IMG/VR virus record: IMGVR_UViG_3300047509_000103
Coordinates: 16,858 to 80,857 of that record
Reading direction: 5' to 3' (one strand)
Source of the DNA: a virus
DNA length: 64,000 nucleotides
Shown here: one piece after another, positions 49,565 through 59,617 of the stretch
How positions within the stretch are numbered: the first letter of the stretch is position 1
Layout: each line of letters starts with the position of its first letter
Made by a program: the position numbers and the translations under genes
Notes under the pieces: model-generated
Database searches by the model: none
Told to the model about the DNA's origin: nothing
What the model saw: only the letters and a program-made list of their open reading frames with translations

Positions 49565-52500
49565 TGGATTTGAAACCCTACGATGGCGACGTACTGAGCG
49601 CACCGCCTGCGCCACAGGCTACGCTACAGCCATACGATGGTGATGTATCAGCGACGGCGCCCGCCCGCACGTTGACGCAGGGCGCCGATCAACCAGGGTT
49701 GATGAACGGCGCTGGGAATCTATGGCGAGGACTGAGCGATTCTGTCGGCAACATCGCGAGCAGCGCCAAGGGCGCGTTGGAAACTGGCGCCGGGCAAACC
49801 GTCCGTGGACTCGAAGATGTCGCCAGCCGCATTCCAGGCGCTGCGACGCCAGAACAGGCAAGCGAAACAGCAGCGGCGCTTGACAAGACACCACTGCGCG
49901 CACTCGCCCCAGCGGGGCTGTCGTTCAGCGACATCATCAATGCACCGAGGACGTTAAAGGCCGCCGGCGAAGCCGCGCAGGCCTCGACGACGCCGGAATT
50001 CAAGGAAGCCACGAGTAAGGGCATTCTTGATCCTGGCGGATTCACGCCGACAAACATCGCTAGCAAAGCGGTTAACACGGTCGCTGGCATGGCGGCTCCG
50101 ATGGCTTTGTCAATGGTACCTGGCATAGGTCAGGTAGCGGGCCCAGCAGCGTTCGCTTCCCAGGGCGAGGCGGCCGGCCGCGAAGCAGGCGAGCAGCAGG
50201 TCAAAGCGCTGACCGACGAACAGATTGCTGCGATTCCTGGTTACGAGGGGATGTCTCCTGCTGATGCCCGCGCAAAGCTATCTGATGATGTTGCAAACAG
50301 ACAGGCACTAGTGCAAGGCACGTTCGGTGGCGTACTCGGCGTAGTGGGAAAGATACCTGGCGTAGAGGCGCTTGGGGACGCGGCCGCGGGCACGCTGAGT
50401 AGGGTGTTGTCGAAACCGATTGCCAATCGCGTTGGCGCAGGCATTGGCGAAGCTGCTGGATTCGGCGGCATCAATGCGGCCGGGCAGGTTGTCGGCAACG
50501 TCACGAATCCGATTCCGACGGACACATTCGCGGGAGTGCCAGAGGCTGCGGCAAGCGGGTTGGCGCCAGGATTTGCGATGGGCGCACTGCGCGGACTTCA
50601 TGCGCCGGCAGAAACAAAACCCGGGAACACCAACGCCGACCTACTCAAGGCCGCGAATCCAGGTGCGCCTGATGTGCGTGCGCCAGGGCAATCGGAAGAC
50701 GCCCAGGCCGTCGTCGCACCAGGTTCTGGTACTGCACCACCACCGCCGGCGGCTCCTGCGCCACCCAATCCGATCGATCAGGAAATCATCAAGCAGCGCG
50801 CTGCGCCGACCGGCCCGATCGGCAAAGTCGTTGCCAACATGCAGACGACGGACGAAGCCGGTCCTATACCTGATGCTTCGCTCAACGTAGAGCTTGCCAA
50901 TTCCGCTCAGCCGCAAAACGACGCCAACGCGCCATTGCAACTGACGCACGACAACACGATCAAACTGGGCGGCCCGATTGCGCCAGCGGAGCCGTTCGGC
51001 GGCGCGGGCCTCGATGAGCCATTCCAGGGTGCTGACGCGCGCGCAGCCAGCGATGCTGTGCCGCCACAACCGCCGCCAGCAAGTAGCGAACTTGCGGTAC
51101 AGCCGCAAACCCCGCCACAGCCGCTACCGTTCGTGCACGCGCAGGACTTGCGCGAAATGGTTGACCAGCGGATCAGCGCATTGCACGACGCCTTGCACTC
51201 GCGCGACCGCCGTATGACACAAGAAGAGTTGAGCCAGTACCAGCAACTGCTGGCGAACTACGACCAGCCATACGAGTTGGCCGGCCTGATGGGCGTGTCG
51301 GTTGACCCGGCGACGATCGGCAAGACGAAGGCGGCTGGAAAAGATGCCGCCGTCGCGCCGAAAGCAGTGAACCCCGCGCCCGTTGGCGCCGGCGAAACGC
51401 AAGTCCAGGAAGCCCAGCGCACGCCGTTCGATCTTCCTGGCGCGGCGCAGCAACGCCAGTTTGTGGCAGACATGCAGGCGCATGGCGTGCCTGACGACGT
51501 CATCCAGCAGCACATGCCGCACGCGCCGAAAGACAGCGTGACCGGCTTCTATGACGCGCGCGCGGACAACATGAAGACGCAGACGGTGCAGCGCGCCATC
51601 GACCACGTCGGCAATACTGGCGAGCCGGCGCAGTACGTGTCCGGAGATATCTTCAATCTCGGCGGATTGAACAGTCACGTCGGCAACAAGGCCGAGGCGG
51701 CGAACGTGCACTACCGCGCCGTGTCTGAAATTCTCGCCGATGAACTTGGCAAGACTGGCGCCGACGTGATCCCCATGCGCACCGGTGGCGACGAGGTCGG
51801 TGCGCTCGTGGTGGGCAGCCATCCAGACGCGACGCGCCAGGCTGTTGCGCGTGCACAGCCACGTATTTCGGAGTACGCTAAACAGAATGGCCTGGATGCG
51901 ATACCGCATTCAAGGCGCCCAGGCGAGCAGGGCTTCGGCATGCACATTGGTGTTGCCGATATCAAGCCTGAGAGTACGGTAAAGGAAGTTCTCGACACCG
52001 CCGACAATGGCGTCAACATATCGAAGCATGGTGGAGACAATGTCGCACGAAGCACGGCTGGAAAGACTGGGGCTACTTCACCTGAAGGACAAACCGGAAG
52101 AGCTGTACCAGGCGTCGTTGAAAGCGGTGTCGGACGCGCACCTGAGAAACGTGCTCCGGGACGCCAAGCGGGAACAGGACAAGGCCAAAAGCCAGACGAA
52201 GGCGAAGTAGCCCTCGCCACACAACCGAAACCCAAGACGCCGCCGAAAGGTGGCGTTTCTGCTTCTGTAGGCACGATCACGCGTGCCGAGGATGGCACGC
52301 AAGCCGTTCACACCAGCGTTGGCCAGCGCAAATTCAACGACACCGACTACGATGTCGGGCTGCTCGGCTCATCGCAGAAAGACGGCACGGTCGTGTTGCA
52401 ACGTGGGCTTGACTACACCGTTCCGGACAAGCCTGAATACTCGCGCATCAAGGGCCTGGACGTGCGGCCGCTGTACGCGGAGCACGAAGCCGTTGAGCGT

Positions 52501-55500
52501 GACACAGAGGATCGCGGCACCAACTACAGCAAGTCGCACTACGATCACGCGATTCCTGCTGAGCACAAGATGCTGCTCGAAAAACTTGGCCTCAAGGCGG
52601 GTACGCCAGAGGCCGACGAAGCTATCCGACAGTACGATGCTTTCAGCGACGAACAGGTCAAGCAAGCCGCTGCGGTCAAGAACCCGAAGGTTGCACCGGA
52701 TCTGCTTGAGCTCCCCTACGAGCATCCACACAATGCCGAGCAACGCCGTCTGCTGGCCGAGACGGAAACCAACAAGACGAACGTCGCCAAGCCGAATGTC
52801 GGTGATGCCGACGCACATGCCGATCTACGCCGCGCGCTGCAACGCATCGCGAGTGGCGACGCACCGGATCGCGTACTGGCTGGCGAAAACCGCGACACCA
52901 TCAACGCAGTCGCCAAAGCGCTCGGGAAGGAATACAGCCCGAAGGCCAGCGATGCGAAAGTCATCGACAACCTTGGCAAGCTCGCGATCGCCGATCGGAT
53001 GAGCGCGGCGCGTGCCGCCCACGGCAAACTGCCTGGTGGCGCTGTCGACGAGGCCGCGCGCGCGTCTGCCGCGCACCCCGAAGCAGAGAAGCCAGCCACG
53101 CCAGCGCAGCAGGAAGCTGGCAATCACAAGATGGGGCACGTCGACGTGCACGGCATGGACGTCACCATCGAAGTGCCAAAGGGCGGCCTGCGCAAGGGCA
53201 CGAATAAAGCCGGCGTCCCGTGGGAGCGCGAACAGCGTGCGGGGCTGATCGATCGCGCCGGGCAGCGCGCAGTGACGGTTGCCGGCGAGAAGTTCAGCAG
53301 CGAGCCGGACGCGTTGCGGGCTTTGCATGCCGAGATTGATAAACAGAAGGGCGACGACGCGTCGGCAAAATACACCATTGAAATTGGCGGCAAACAGTAC
53401 ACCGCGAAAGACAAGGCAGAGGAAGCAATTCGCAGCACGCTCGGCGATCACGAGCCGTTTGAGGCGACGATTGGCGACAAGACGTTCATCCGCCGCTATG
53501 ACGCCGCAAAGGAAATCGCGCATGCGCTGAACAGCGAGAACGGCGAAGTGGCGAACAAGCGCGTCGGAACCCTGTATGGGTTTCCGCTTGTGGCAGACGC
53601 TGACGCACACCAGCGCCACGGTGTGCAAGTATTCACCACGTCGTTGAGCGTGCTTGGCAAGGACGGCCAGGTTCTACTGTCGCGTGAGACAGAGGAACGG
53701 CCGACGGCCGAAACAACGCCGCAGGCGCTTAGGGGCGCTCTATCAGGGCTCGCGGCAGATCTTGCTGACAACTACGCGGCGAAGCGTGAGGCAGATGTAA
53801 ACCGCAACATCGAGAACGCCAAGGCCGATATTCCAGACATCAAAGAGCGGCTTAGCAAGCCGTTTGAGTACGCTCAGGAGCTGGCAGACAAGCGCGCACG
53901 CCTGCACGCGGTGGTTCAGGAACTGGCGGCAAGTTCAGAATCCAACAGCAGACGCACGCCGGACGAGCCGGCGCCACCGGCAGCGCCTGGATCTTTCTCC
54001 AAGAGTGCCGGCGAAGGTGGCGGCGCTAAAACGACCGAGCTGCGCGCCGCGATCGCCGAAGCCACGAAGAACTGGGGCGACAACGCTCCTGACTGGCGCG
54101 TCGTCGACACGCCCGAGCAACTGCCAGCAGCAGCGAAGCGCGACCCGGGTTACACGAAGGCGCGCGGCTACTACGACGGCAAGACCGCATATGTAGTGGC
54201 GAGCAAGCACGCCGATGTCGAGGGAGCACTGCGCACGCTAGCGCACGAGGCTGTTGGTCACCATGGCATTGAGAACATCGTCAACGACCATGTCAAGGGC
54301 GGCTGGGACCAGCTCGCCGGCGACATCGATCGGTTGCGCACGCAAGGCCTCGGCAGCGAGAAGATGCGTGCGGTACTGGCCGACGTCGAGAAGCGCTACC
54401 CAGGCGCCGACAAGACCACCTTTGCGAAAGAAACATTGGCCGTGATGGCCGAGCGCGGCATCAAGAACGGTCTGCTGGCGCGCGCGGTGGCCGCGGTACG
54501 CGCGTTCGTCCGCAAGCTGCTTCCAAGCCTGAAGTTCGGCGAAGCGGATCTGGGTAAGCTGCTGCAGCACAGTGACGAGTATCTGAATGACGCCGAGGGC
54601 CAGCGCGCGCGGCAGGAAACGGTAGGCGCGATGGCGTTCGACAAGGCGCCGCCCACCGACTCGCCGGAATTCAAGAAATTCTTCGGCAGCAGCAAGGTCG
54701 TCGACAAGGCTGGTGTGCCGCGCGTGGTGTTCCATGGCACGGGTGAAGACTTTTCAGTGTTCGACCCTGGCAAGAAAGGCGCTGCTACATCACACACGAC
54801 GGCGCCGCTTGGTCACTTTTTCACCGAAGACCGCGCGCGCGCCGCGCGGTACGCGGAGAACGCCAGCGGCGGCCGCCCAGCCGACGAGCGCATCGTCGAC
54901 GCGTATTTGAACGTCCGCAAACCCTACGAGATGTCGCTCAAGGAGGCACAGGAAATTGATTCGCCCGAAGACGCACACGCGCTGCAGGAGCGTCTGCGCG
55001 CCGAGGGCTACGACGGCGTGCACATCAAGGAGCCGGGCACGTGGATCGCTTTCGACAACAATCAGATAAAAAGCGCTTCGGAGAACCGCGGAACGTTTGA
55101 CCCGAATCACCCAGACATCACGTACCGCCGCACCGATCGCACCGCCGACAACACGCACGATTCTGTCGCGTCCGCGCGTCGCGAGGCTGGTAACGTACTC
55201 GGCAGTGGCAGCCTTGAGCGGTTGGAAAAGGCCGGCGTGCAATTCATCACGCGCGCCGATCTGGATAGCATGGACTTGGCAGCAGGATCGGCGCGCTTTG
55301 CCGATGGCTCGTCGGTGAGTGGCCGTCCACTGACCGAATCCGAGAAGGATGGTGTCCGTGGCGTAACAATTGATGGCACGCCGCATATCGTCGCCGACAA
55401 TATCCCGAAGGGGGATGTCGCCAAGACCATCGTGCACGAGGTTGTACACGCGAACATCGAGCAGGTGCTCGGCGGTACGCAGGGCGTGCGAGAGATCGCC

Positions 55501-58500
55501 AACATTATCCATCGCCTTGCCGGGCTGAAGGACAAGGCTGGCAACCTTCTGCATCCCGAACTGCGCGCTGCGGTGGACGAAATACCAGCCGACACGTCGC
55601 CGAACAAGTATCACGAGGAAATCATCGCGCATGCCGGCGAGTTCCTGCACGACGATAGCCTGTGGCGTCAAATCAAAGACAAGGTTCTGACGAACCTGGC
55701 CAAGCTCGGCATCGGTCGCAAGTGGGCAGACACCAACGAAGCGCTGATCCGCGGCATCGTGCGCGACACGATGCGGGATTACCAGAATCCAAAGGCGGTA
55801 GCAGGTCGCGAAGTCCCGGCCGGAAAAACTGCTGGCACCGCGGGCGAATCGCCCATTTCTGATCAGATCAAGACGAATGTGGGATCGCCAATTTCTGATG
55901 AAACTCCGGCGCCGAAACCTGGTGCCGAGCCGATCGCGACTGGCGACCGCGTGCGCGTCACGACCGGCATTGCCGCCGGCAGGGAAGGCACGGTCATTCG
56001 CCGCGATGCCGACGCTACGCGCATCCGTCTGGACAATGGCGAAGAAGTCGGCTTGTCGAACAAGGTGGTCGAGCGCGCCGAAGTGAAGCAAGCCGGTGAG
56101 CCGCGCGGCGCCGACACGGACACCACCGGCATCAAGAACGCCAAAACAGCGGAATGGGCTGCGGCGCACGGTCAAGAGCACGTCCGAGCCGAGGTTCATG
56201 GCCGAGAAGCCGCTCAGGCCGAGGCGCGTGATCGCCTTGCGCGCGATCCAGCCGCAGGCCAGAAGCTCGCTACTGAGCTGTCAGAGAACCCGCGCCGTGC
56301 CGTCACTGACACGGACGCAGCGCTGATGAACCTGCACTTGGGCGATGTCCGGCGGGCGCACGTGGCGTCTGTGGACAAGGTCAACGCCATGGCTGACTCG
56401 AAAGACGAGCAAGCCAAGGTCCGGGCGCAGCTGGAAATGGAGGGTATGGATGCGCAGTTGGGCACGGCCGAGCGTGCCGGTGCAGTGGTGCGCGAGCGCT
56501 GGCACTCGCTTGGCATGGCGTTGCAGGACGAAGTTACTCCGGAGGGTTTGTTCGCCCGCTGGAAGAATTACGTCCAGGCGCGCGGCGGCGGCAAGCCGCT
56601 GTCAGCTGAGGCTCAGGGCAAGATCAAGGAACTGACGGACAAGATCGCCAAGCTGGAGCAGCAGATCTCCAGCAAGCGCGGACGCGGCACGACCGCGCGC
56701 GATCCGAAGGAGCGCTACGCAGCGATCCGGGCCAAACTGGAAGAAATCGCCAAGCGGCAGGATACGGCTGCCGCCTACGCACGCGACAATGGAGTCAGCT
56801 TCGCAGAGGCGATAAAACGGTTCCAGAGCGACGCGCCGAAGCCAACCGCAGAGCAGCTCGCGAAAAACGCCAAGGCTGAATCAGCCATCGAGCGGGAAAT
56901 GAAGCAGGGTGGGTCGAAGCAGGACGACGTTGCTTTTGCCCGCAGCAGGGACGACGAAGAGCGCAATCTGGTACGCCAGATGGCCAGGGCGTTGGTCGAG
57001 GGTGGCGAGACGGATGCGCAGGAACTGGTCAATCGCATCCATGAGGATGTCGGCGCGACGGCCAAGCTATCGCGCGACATGGTGCGCAACATCATCGCTG
57101 GCGTGGTGAAGGGTGCGGCTCCAACAAAGCCAGAACTGACGGTGCGGATGGAAGCTATCCGCAAGGAACTTCGCGCCGAGTACGCCGCCAACAAGCAGGA
57201 CAGCCGCCGCGATACGACGCGTCAGAAAGCGCTGCGCAAGCAGATGGGCGACATCGAGCGCCGCATCAAACAGGGTGACTTCTCGAAGGTAAAGCGGGAA
57301 GCGCCGAAGTACAGCGAGGACACCTTCGATCTGCAGCGGCAGGTGAACATTGCCAAGCGTGGACTGGAGAAGGCCGCGACCACCGCCGAGAACGCCAACA
57401 AGAGTCTTCCTGGGCGGATCGCTGACGGTGCGATCAAGATGCAGCGTCTTTTCATTCTGTCCCACCTGTCGGCCTTGCAGAAATTGCCTCTGGCCGCTGT
57501 GACCAAGATGGCGATTACGCCGCTTGAGGAAGCCATCGGCTCTGCACTTCGCCGCATTCCCGGTTTGTCCAGGATTGCCGAGATGGCCCCGCGCCACGGA
57601 CATGGCTTCACGCCGGCGGCCGAGGCGGAAGGCGTGCGCGGTATCCGCATGGCCGGCAAGGGTGCTGGGCAGCTATTCCGCCAAGGCTACGACTGGCTGG
57701 ACGACGAGTACGGATCGAAGTGGAAGGGTGCCGATGAGTGGTCGAACCTGTCAGGTCGCGTCCATTCGATGATGAAGGAGCCGGCAAAGCTCAATGAGTT
57801 CTACCGCAGCTTCTACCTGCGTAGCCAGCACGCGCGCGATCAGGCCATACGCGACGGCATGACGCCGACGCGGGCCGACGCCTACATCGACCAGCCATCG
57901 GTAAAATACATGATCGGCGAAGCGGCTTATGCCGACGCGCAGGAAGCCATCATGCAAGGCAAGAATGCGTTGGTTGACGCGATCGACAGCGCGGTGCGCA
58001 GCATTGGTCACTCCAGCGCCGGCGGAAAAGTGGTAGAGCGACTGTTCAACATCCTCGTTCCGATCAAGAAGGTTCCAGGCAATATCGTCAAGGAGGCTAC
58101 GAGCTACGCCGGTGGTGGAATCAAGGCGCTACCGAAGCTGATCCAGGCCGTACGCAAGGGCGTCGATAGTCTGACGCCGGAGCAGGCCGACTACGTGATG
58201 AAGAACCTGAAAAGGCAGTCCGTTGGCGTGGTGCTCATGGGGATCGGTTACACGCTCGGCCCGGCGATTCTTGGCGGTATTGAGAACATCTTCAACGACG
58301 ACCGCGACGAATACAAGAAGCGCATGGCCAGTGGCAAGCCGCTGACCGGAACCGCCAAGGTAAACGGTGTGTACCTGAATCCGAACTTCTTTCATGCGCC
58401 GGCAACATCCGCGATCCAGGCCGGCGCGCAGTTTCGGAAGATGCTCGATGACGAAGGCCGCAAGGCAACCTTCGAGAAAGGACTTGGCGACATGCTGAAG

Positions 58501-58845
58501 ATCGCTGGCAGCTACGCCATCAACGAAGGCCCGAGCATCGGCTCGCTGTACAAGACCTACAAGTACGCGCACTCCGGCAACAAGACCAACGAGATCATCG
58601 GCCACACGCTACAAGGCATGGTTGTTCCCGGGTTGGCGACGGATTTGGCAAAGGGAATGGACTACGACAAGGCGAAGGACCAGAACCGCGACAACCCGAC
58701 ATGGCGCAATCTTGTTGACGTGCCTGGCGGCCAATTGCACGCGCGCACGCGCTATCCGCAGTCGGTGTTGCAAGGGGTCCAGGAAGGCATACCTTTCGCC
58801 CGTAACCTTGTTCCGGATCGTAAGCAGCCTGCGAAGTCGCCGTAA
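49564..58845 (+). CDS. giant polyvalent virion protein with GGDEF-, ART- and peptidase-like domains
   Basis: 3,093 residues. In order: two YDGDV repeats; Gly-zipper hydrophobic helices (about 100-330); a GGDEF-like domain (656-825) with SVTGFYDARADN, GDIFNLGGLN, TGGDEV (740-745) and ADNGVNISKHGGDNV; a unit with HEAVE (974-978); beta-rich repeats; a zinc-peptidase-like HEAVGHH (1561-1567); an ADP-ribosyltransferase-like domain (about 1700-1845; VFHGTGEDFSVFD, GHFFTEDRARAARYA, EGYDGVHI, FDNNQIKSA); a second HEVVH (1958-1962); a KOW-like unit (about 2125-2180); coiled coil; and a C-terminal region (about 2700-2960) like large polyvalent-protein domains. Such proteins are carried in the virion and enter the cell with DNA. 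Enzyme activities are inferred from motifs. Confidence 0.9.
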   Translation: MDLKPYDGDVLSAPPAPQATLQPYDGDVSATAPARTLTQGADQPGLMNGAGNLWRGLSDSVGNIASSAKGALETGAGQTVRGLEDVASRIPGAATPEQASETAAALDKTPLRALAPAGLSFSDIINAPRTLKAAGEAAQASTTPEFKEATSKGILDPGGFTPTNIASKAVNTVAGMAAPMALSMVPGIGQVAGPAAFASQGEAAGREAGEQQVKALTDEQIAAIPGYEGMSPADARAKLSDDVANRQALVQGTFGGVLGVVGKIPGVEALGDAAAGTLSRVLSKPIANRVGAGIGEAAGFGGINAAGQVVGNVTNPIPTDTFAGVPEAAASGLAPGFAMGALRGLHAPAETKPGNTNADLLKAANPGAPDVRAPGQSEDAQAVVAPGSGTAPPPPAAPAPPNPIDQEIIKQRAAPTGPIGKVVANMQTTDEAGPIPDASLNVELANSAQPQNDANAPLQLTHDNTIKLGGPIAPAEPFGGAGLDEPFQGADARAASDAVPPQPPPASSELAVQPQTPPQPLPFVHAQDLREMVDQRISALHDALHSRDRRMTQEELSQYQQLLANYDQPYELAGLMGVSVDPATIGKTKAAGKDAAVAPKAVNPAPVGAGETQVQEAQRTPFDLPGAAQQRQFVADMQAHGVPDDVIQQHMPHAPKDSVTGFYDARADNMKTQTVQRAIDHVGNTGEPAQYVSGDIFNLGGLNSHVGNKAEAANVHYRAVSEILADELGKTGADVIPMRTGGDEVGALVVGSHPDATRQAVARAQPRISEYAKQNGLDAIPHSRRPGEQGFGMHIGVADIKPESTVKEVLDTADNGVNISKHGGDNVARSTAGKTGATSPEGQTGRAVPGVVESGVGRAPEKRAPGRQAGTGQGQKPDEGEVALATQPKPKTPPKGGVSASVGTITRAEDGTQAVHTSVGQRKFNDTDYDVGLLGSSQKDGTVVLQRGLDYTVPDKPEYSRIKGLDVRPLYAEHEAVERDTEDRGTNYSKSHYDHAIPAEHKMLLEKLGLKAGTPEADEAIRQYDAFSDEQVKQAAAVKNPKVAPDLLELPYEHPHNAEQRRLLAETETNKTNVAKPNVGDADAHADLRRALQRIASGDAPDRVLAGENRDTINAVAKALGKEYSPKASDAKVIDNLGKLAIADRMSAARAAHGKLPGGAVDEAARASAAHPEAEKPATPAQQEAGNHKMGHVDVHGMDVTIEVPKGGLRKGTNKAGVPWEREQRAGLIDRAGQRAVTVAGEKFSSEPDALRALHAEIDKQKGDDASAKYTIEIGGKQYTAKDKAEEAIRSTLGDHEPFEATIGDKTFIRRYDAAKEIAHALNSENGEVANKRVGTLYGFPLVADADAHQRHGVQVFTTSLSVLGKDGQVLLSRETEERPTAETTPQALRGALSGLAADLADNYAAKREADVNRNIENAKADIPDIKERLSKPFEYAQELADKRARLHAVVQELAASSESNSRRTPDEPAPPAAPGSFSKSAGEGGGAKTTELRAAIAEATKNWGDNAPDWRVVDTPEQLPAAAKRDPGYTKARGYYDGKTAYVVASKHADVEGALRTLAHEAVGHHGIENIVNDHVKGGWDQLAGDIDRLRTQGLGSEKMRAVLADVEKRYPGADKTTFAKETLAVMAERGIKNGLLARAVAAVRAFVRKLLPSLKFGEADLGKLLQHSDEYLNDAEGQRARQETVGAMAFDKAPPTDSPEFKKFFGSSKVVDKAGVPRVVFHGTGEDFSVFDPGKKGAATSHTTAPLGHFFTEDRARAARYAENASGGRPADERIVDAYLNVRKPYEMSLKEAQEIDSPEDAHALQERLRAEGYDGVHIKEPGTWIAFDNNQIKSASENRGTFDPNHPDITYRRTDRTADNTHDSVASARREAGNVLGSGSLERLEKAGVQFITRADLDSMDLAAGSARFADGSSVSGRPLTESEKDGVRGVTIDGTPHIVADNIPKGDVAKTIVHEVVHANIEQVLGGTQGVREIANIIHRLAGLKDKAGNLLHPELRAAVDEIPADTSPNKYHEEIIAHAGEFLHDDSLWRQIKDKVLTNLAKLGIGRKWADTNEALIRGIVRDTMRDYQNPKAVAGREVPAGKTAGTAGESPISDQIKTNVGSPISDETPAPKPGAEPIATGDRVRVTTGIAAGREGTVIRRDADATRIRLDNGEEVGLSNKVVERAEVKQAGEPRGADTDTTGIKNAKTAEWAAAHGQEHVRAEVHGREAAQAEARDRLARDPAAGQKLATELSENPRRAVTDTDAALMNLHLGDVRRAHVASVDKVNAMADSKDEQAKVRAQLEMEGMDAQLGTAERAGAVVRERWHSLGMALQDEVTPEGLFARWKNYVQARGGGKPLSAEAQGKIKELTDKIAKLEQQISSKRGRGTTARDPKERYAAIRAKLEEIAKRQDTAAAYARDNGVSFAEAIKRFQSDAPKPTAEQLAKNAKAESAIEREMKQGGSKQDDVAFARSRDDEERNLVRQMARALVEGGETDAQELVNRIHEDVGATAKLSRDMVRNIIAGVVKGAAPTKPELTVRMEAIRKELRAEYAANKQDSRRDTTRQKALRKQMGDIERRIKQGDFSKVKREAPKYSEDTFDLQRQVNIAKRGLEKAATTAENANKSLPGRIADGAIKMQRLFILSHLSALQKLPLAAVTKMAITPLEEAIGSALRRIPGLSRIAEMAPRHGHGFTPAAEAEGVRGIRMAGKGAGQLFRQGYDWLDDEYGSKWKGADEWSNLSGRVHSMMKEPAKLNEFYRSFYLRSQHARDQAIRDGMTPTRADAYIDQPSVKYMIGEAAYADAQEAIMQGKNALVDAIDSAVRSIGHSSAGGKVVERLFNILVPIKKVPGNIVKEATSYAGGGIKALPKLIQAVRKGVDSLTPEQADYVMKNLKRQSVGVVLMGIGYTLGPAILGGIENIFNDDRDEYKKRMASGKPLTGTAKVNGVYLNPNFFHAPATSAIQAGAQFRKMLDDEGRKATFEKGLGDMLKIAGSYAINEGPSIGSLYKTYKYAHSGNKTNEIIGHTLQGMVVPGLATDLAKGMDYDKAKDQNRDNPTWRNLVDVPGGQLHARTRYPQSVLQGVQEGIPFARNLVPDRKQPAKSP

Positions 58846-58846
58846 C

Positions 58847-59134
58847 ATGCAGCGCAAACCGCCGTACACGCCGACGAAGTTCGCGATTCTCTACACGCCA
58901 CCCGACTATTCGCCCGTGGTTGCAGAGGGCGAGTACGTCATACACAACCATCGCAAGGCATTCTTCGTCACCGGCGTTTCGCCGAGCAAGCGCATTCCTG
59001 GCAAGGTCAACCTGAAGGTGTTGCGATGGCCGCTAGACGAAGTGTCGGCCGGTGCCGTTGTGCATCACACTGTGCCGCATCGTAAGCCGCGATCTCTCAA
59101 GAATCGGCTGAAGCTTACGCCGAGCTTTGCTTAG
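58847..59134 (+). CDS. small beta-rich protein after the giant gene
   Basis: 95 residues from ATG 58847, one base after the giant stop. MQRKPPYTPTKFAILYTPPDYSPVVAEGEYVIHNHRKAFFVTGVSPSKRIPGKVNLKVLRWPLDE is basic and looks like a small barrel. It is the last plus-strand gene; its 3' end overlaps the convergent minus-strand gene by 20 bases. Unknown function. Confidence 0.6.
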   Translation: MQRKPPYTPTKFAILYTPPDYSPVVAEGEYVIHNHRKAFFVTGVSPSKRIPGKVNLKVLRWPLDEVSAGAVVHHTVPHRKPRSLKNRLKLTPSFA

Positions 59135-59426
59135 CGAAGACGCGATAATTCTGGCTTGCGTAGTACGTGGCGCCTCTGATATCAGTCTCTAAGGGATAAA
59201 ACTCGCACAGCACCACGCCGTCAAGTAGCCATTCTTCGCGCTGGTCGTGCCCATAGGTGACGTTCGTTAGCCTTCCACGAAGAGATTCGATGTTGAATTT
59301 GCCGAGGACTTTTGTGAGCGCGCCGATGATGACCTCGTCGCGCTGCGCAACAATATTTTTCATCATCCGCGATACCAATTGTTGGCTGAGCTCGCTCACG
59401 GTTTTGCCTTGTTCCGCATCCACCAC
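59115..59426 (-). CDS. hypothetical minus-strand protein
   Basis: 103 residues. An N-terminal helical half (ELSQQLVSRMMKNIVAQRDEVIIGALTKVLG) and a beta C-terminal half (WLLDGVVLCEFYPLETDIRGATYYASQNYRVFAKQ). It converges on the plus-strand gene and overlaps the preceding minus-strand gene by 31 bases. No family recognised. Confidence 0.6.
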   Translation of the reverse strand: MVDAEQGKTVSELSQQLVSRMMKNIVAQRDEVIIGALTKVLGKFNIESLRGRLTNVTYGHDQREEWLLDGVVLCEFYPLETDIRGATYYASQNYRVFAKQSSA

Positions 59427-59617
59427 GCTATTGCTTCGAGTTGGTCGGCGGTGAAGCTAATATCATCGCTAAATCGTGCTTCAGCTTCGTTTGTTGACCA
59501 TGCAAAATAAACTTCGTCGCTAGGCTCGTGCACGTAGGAAAGGTGGTCACCGTACAAGCCGAACATGAATATTGGTTCGAGTAATTCTCTGGCGCGCTGT
59601 TCGTCCATTGTAGTCAC
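59396..59617 (-). CDS. hypothetical minus-strand protein
   Basis: 73 residues, starting at GTG 59617 which overlaps the previous stop (GTGA); ATG 59608 is an alternative. Acidic and aromatic (MFGLYGDHLSYVHEPSDEVYFAWSTNEAEARFSDDISF), ending in DQLEAIAWWMRNKAK. Probably an accessory gene of the lysogeny arm; function unknown. Confidence 0.6.
   Translation of the reverse strand: MTTMDEQRARELLEPIFMFGLYGDHLSYVHEPSDEVYFAWSTNEAEARFSDDISFTADQLEAIAWWMRNKAKP

Noticed and set aside
54790-56199. Long antisense open frame (469 codons) within the giant gene
   Set aside because: It is antisense to conserved ADP-ribosyltransferase-like and peptidase-like segments and has no ribosome-binding site. High GC content and codon bias open antisense frames throughout this window.
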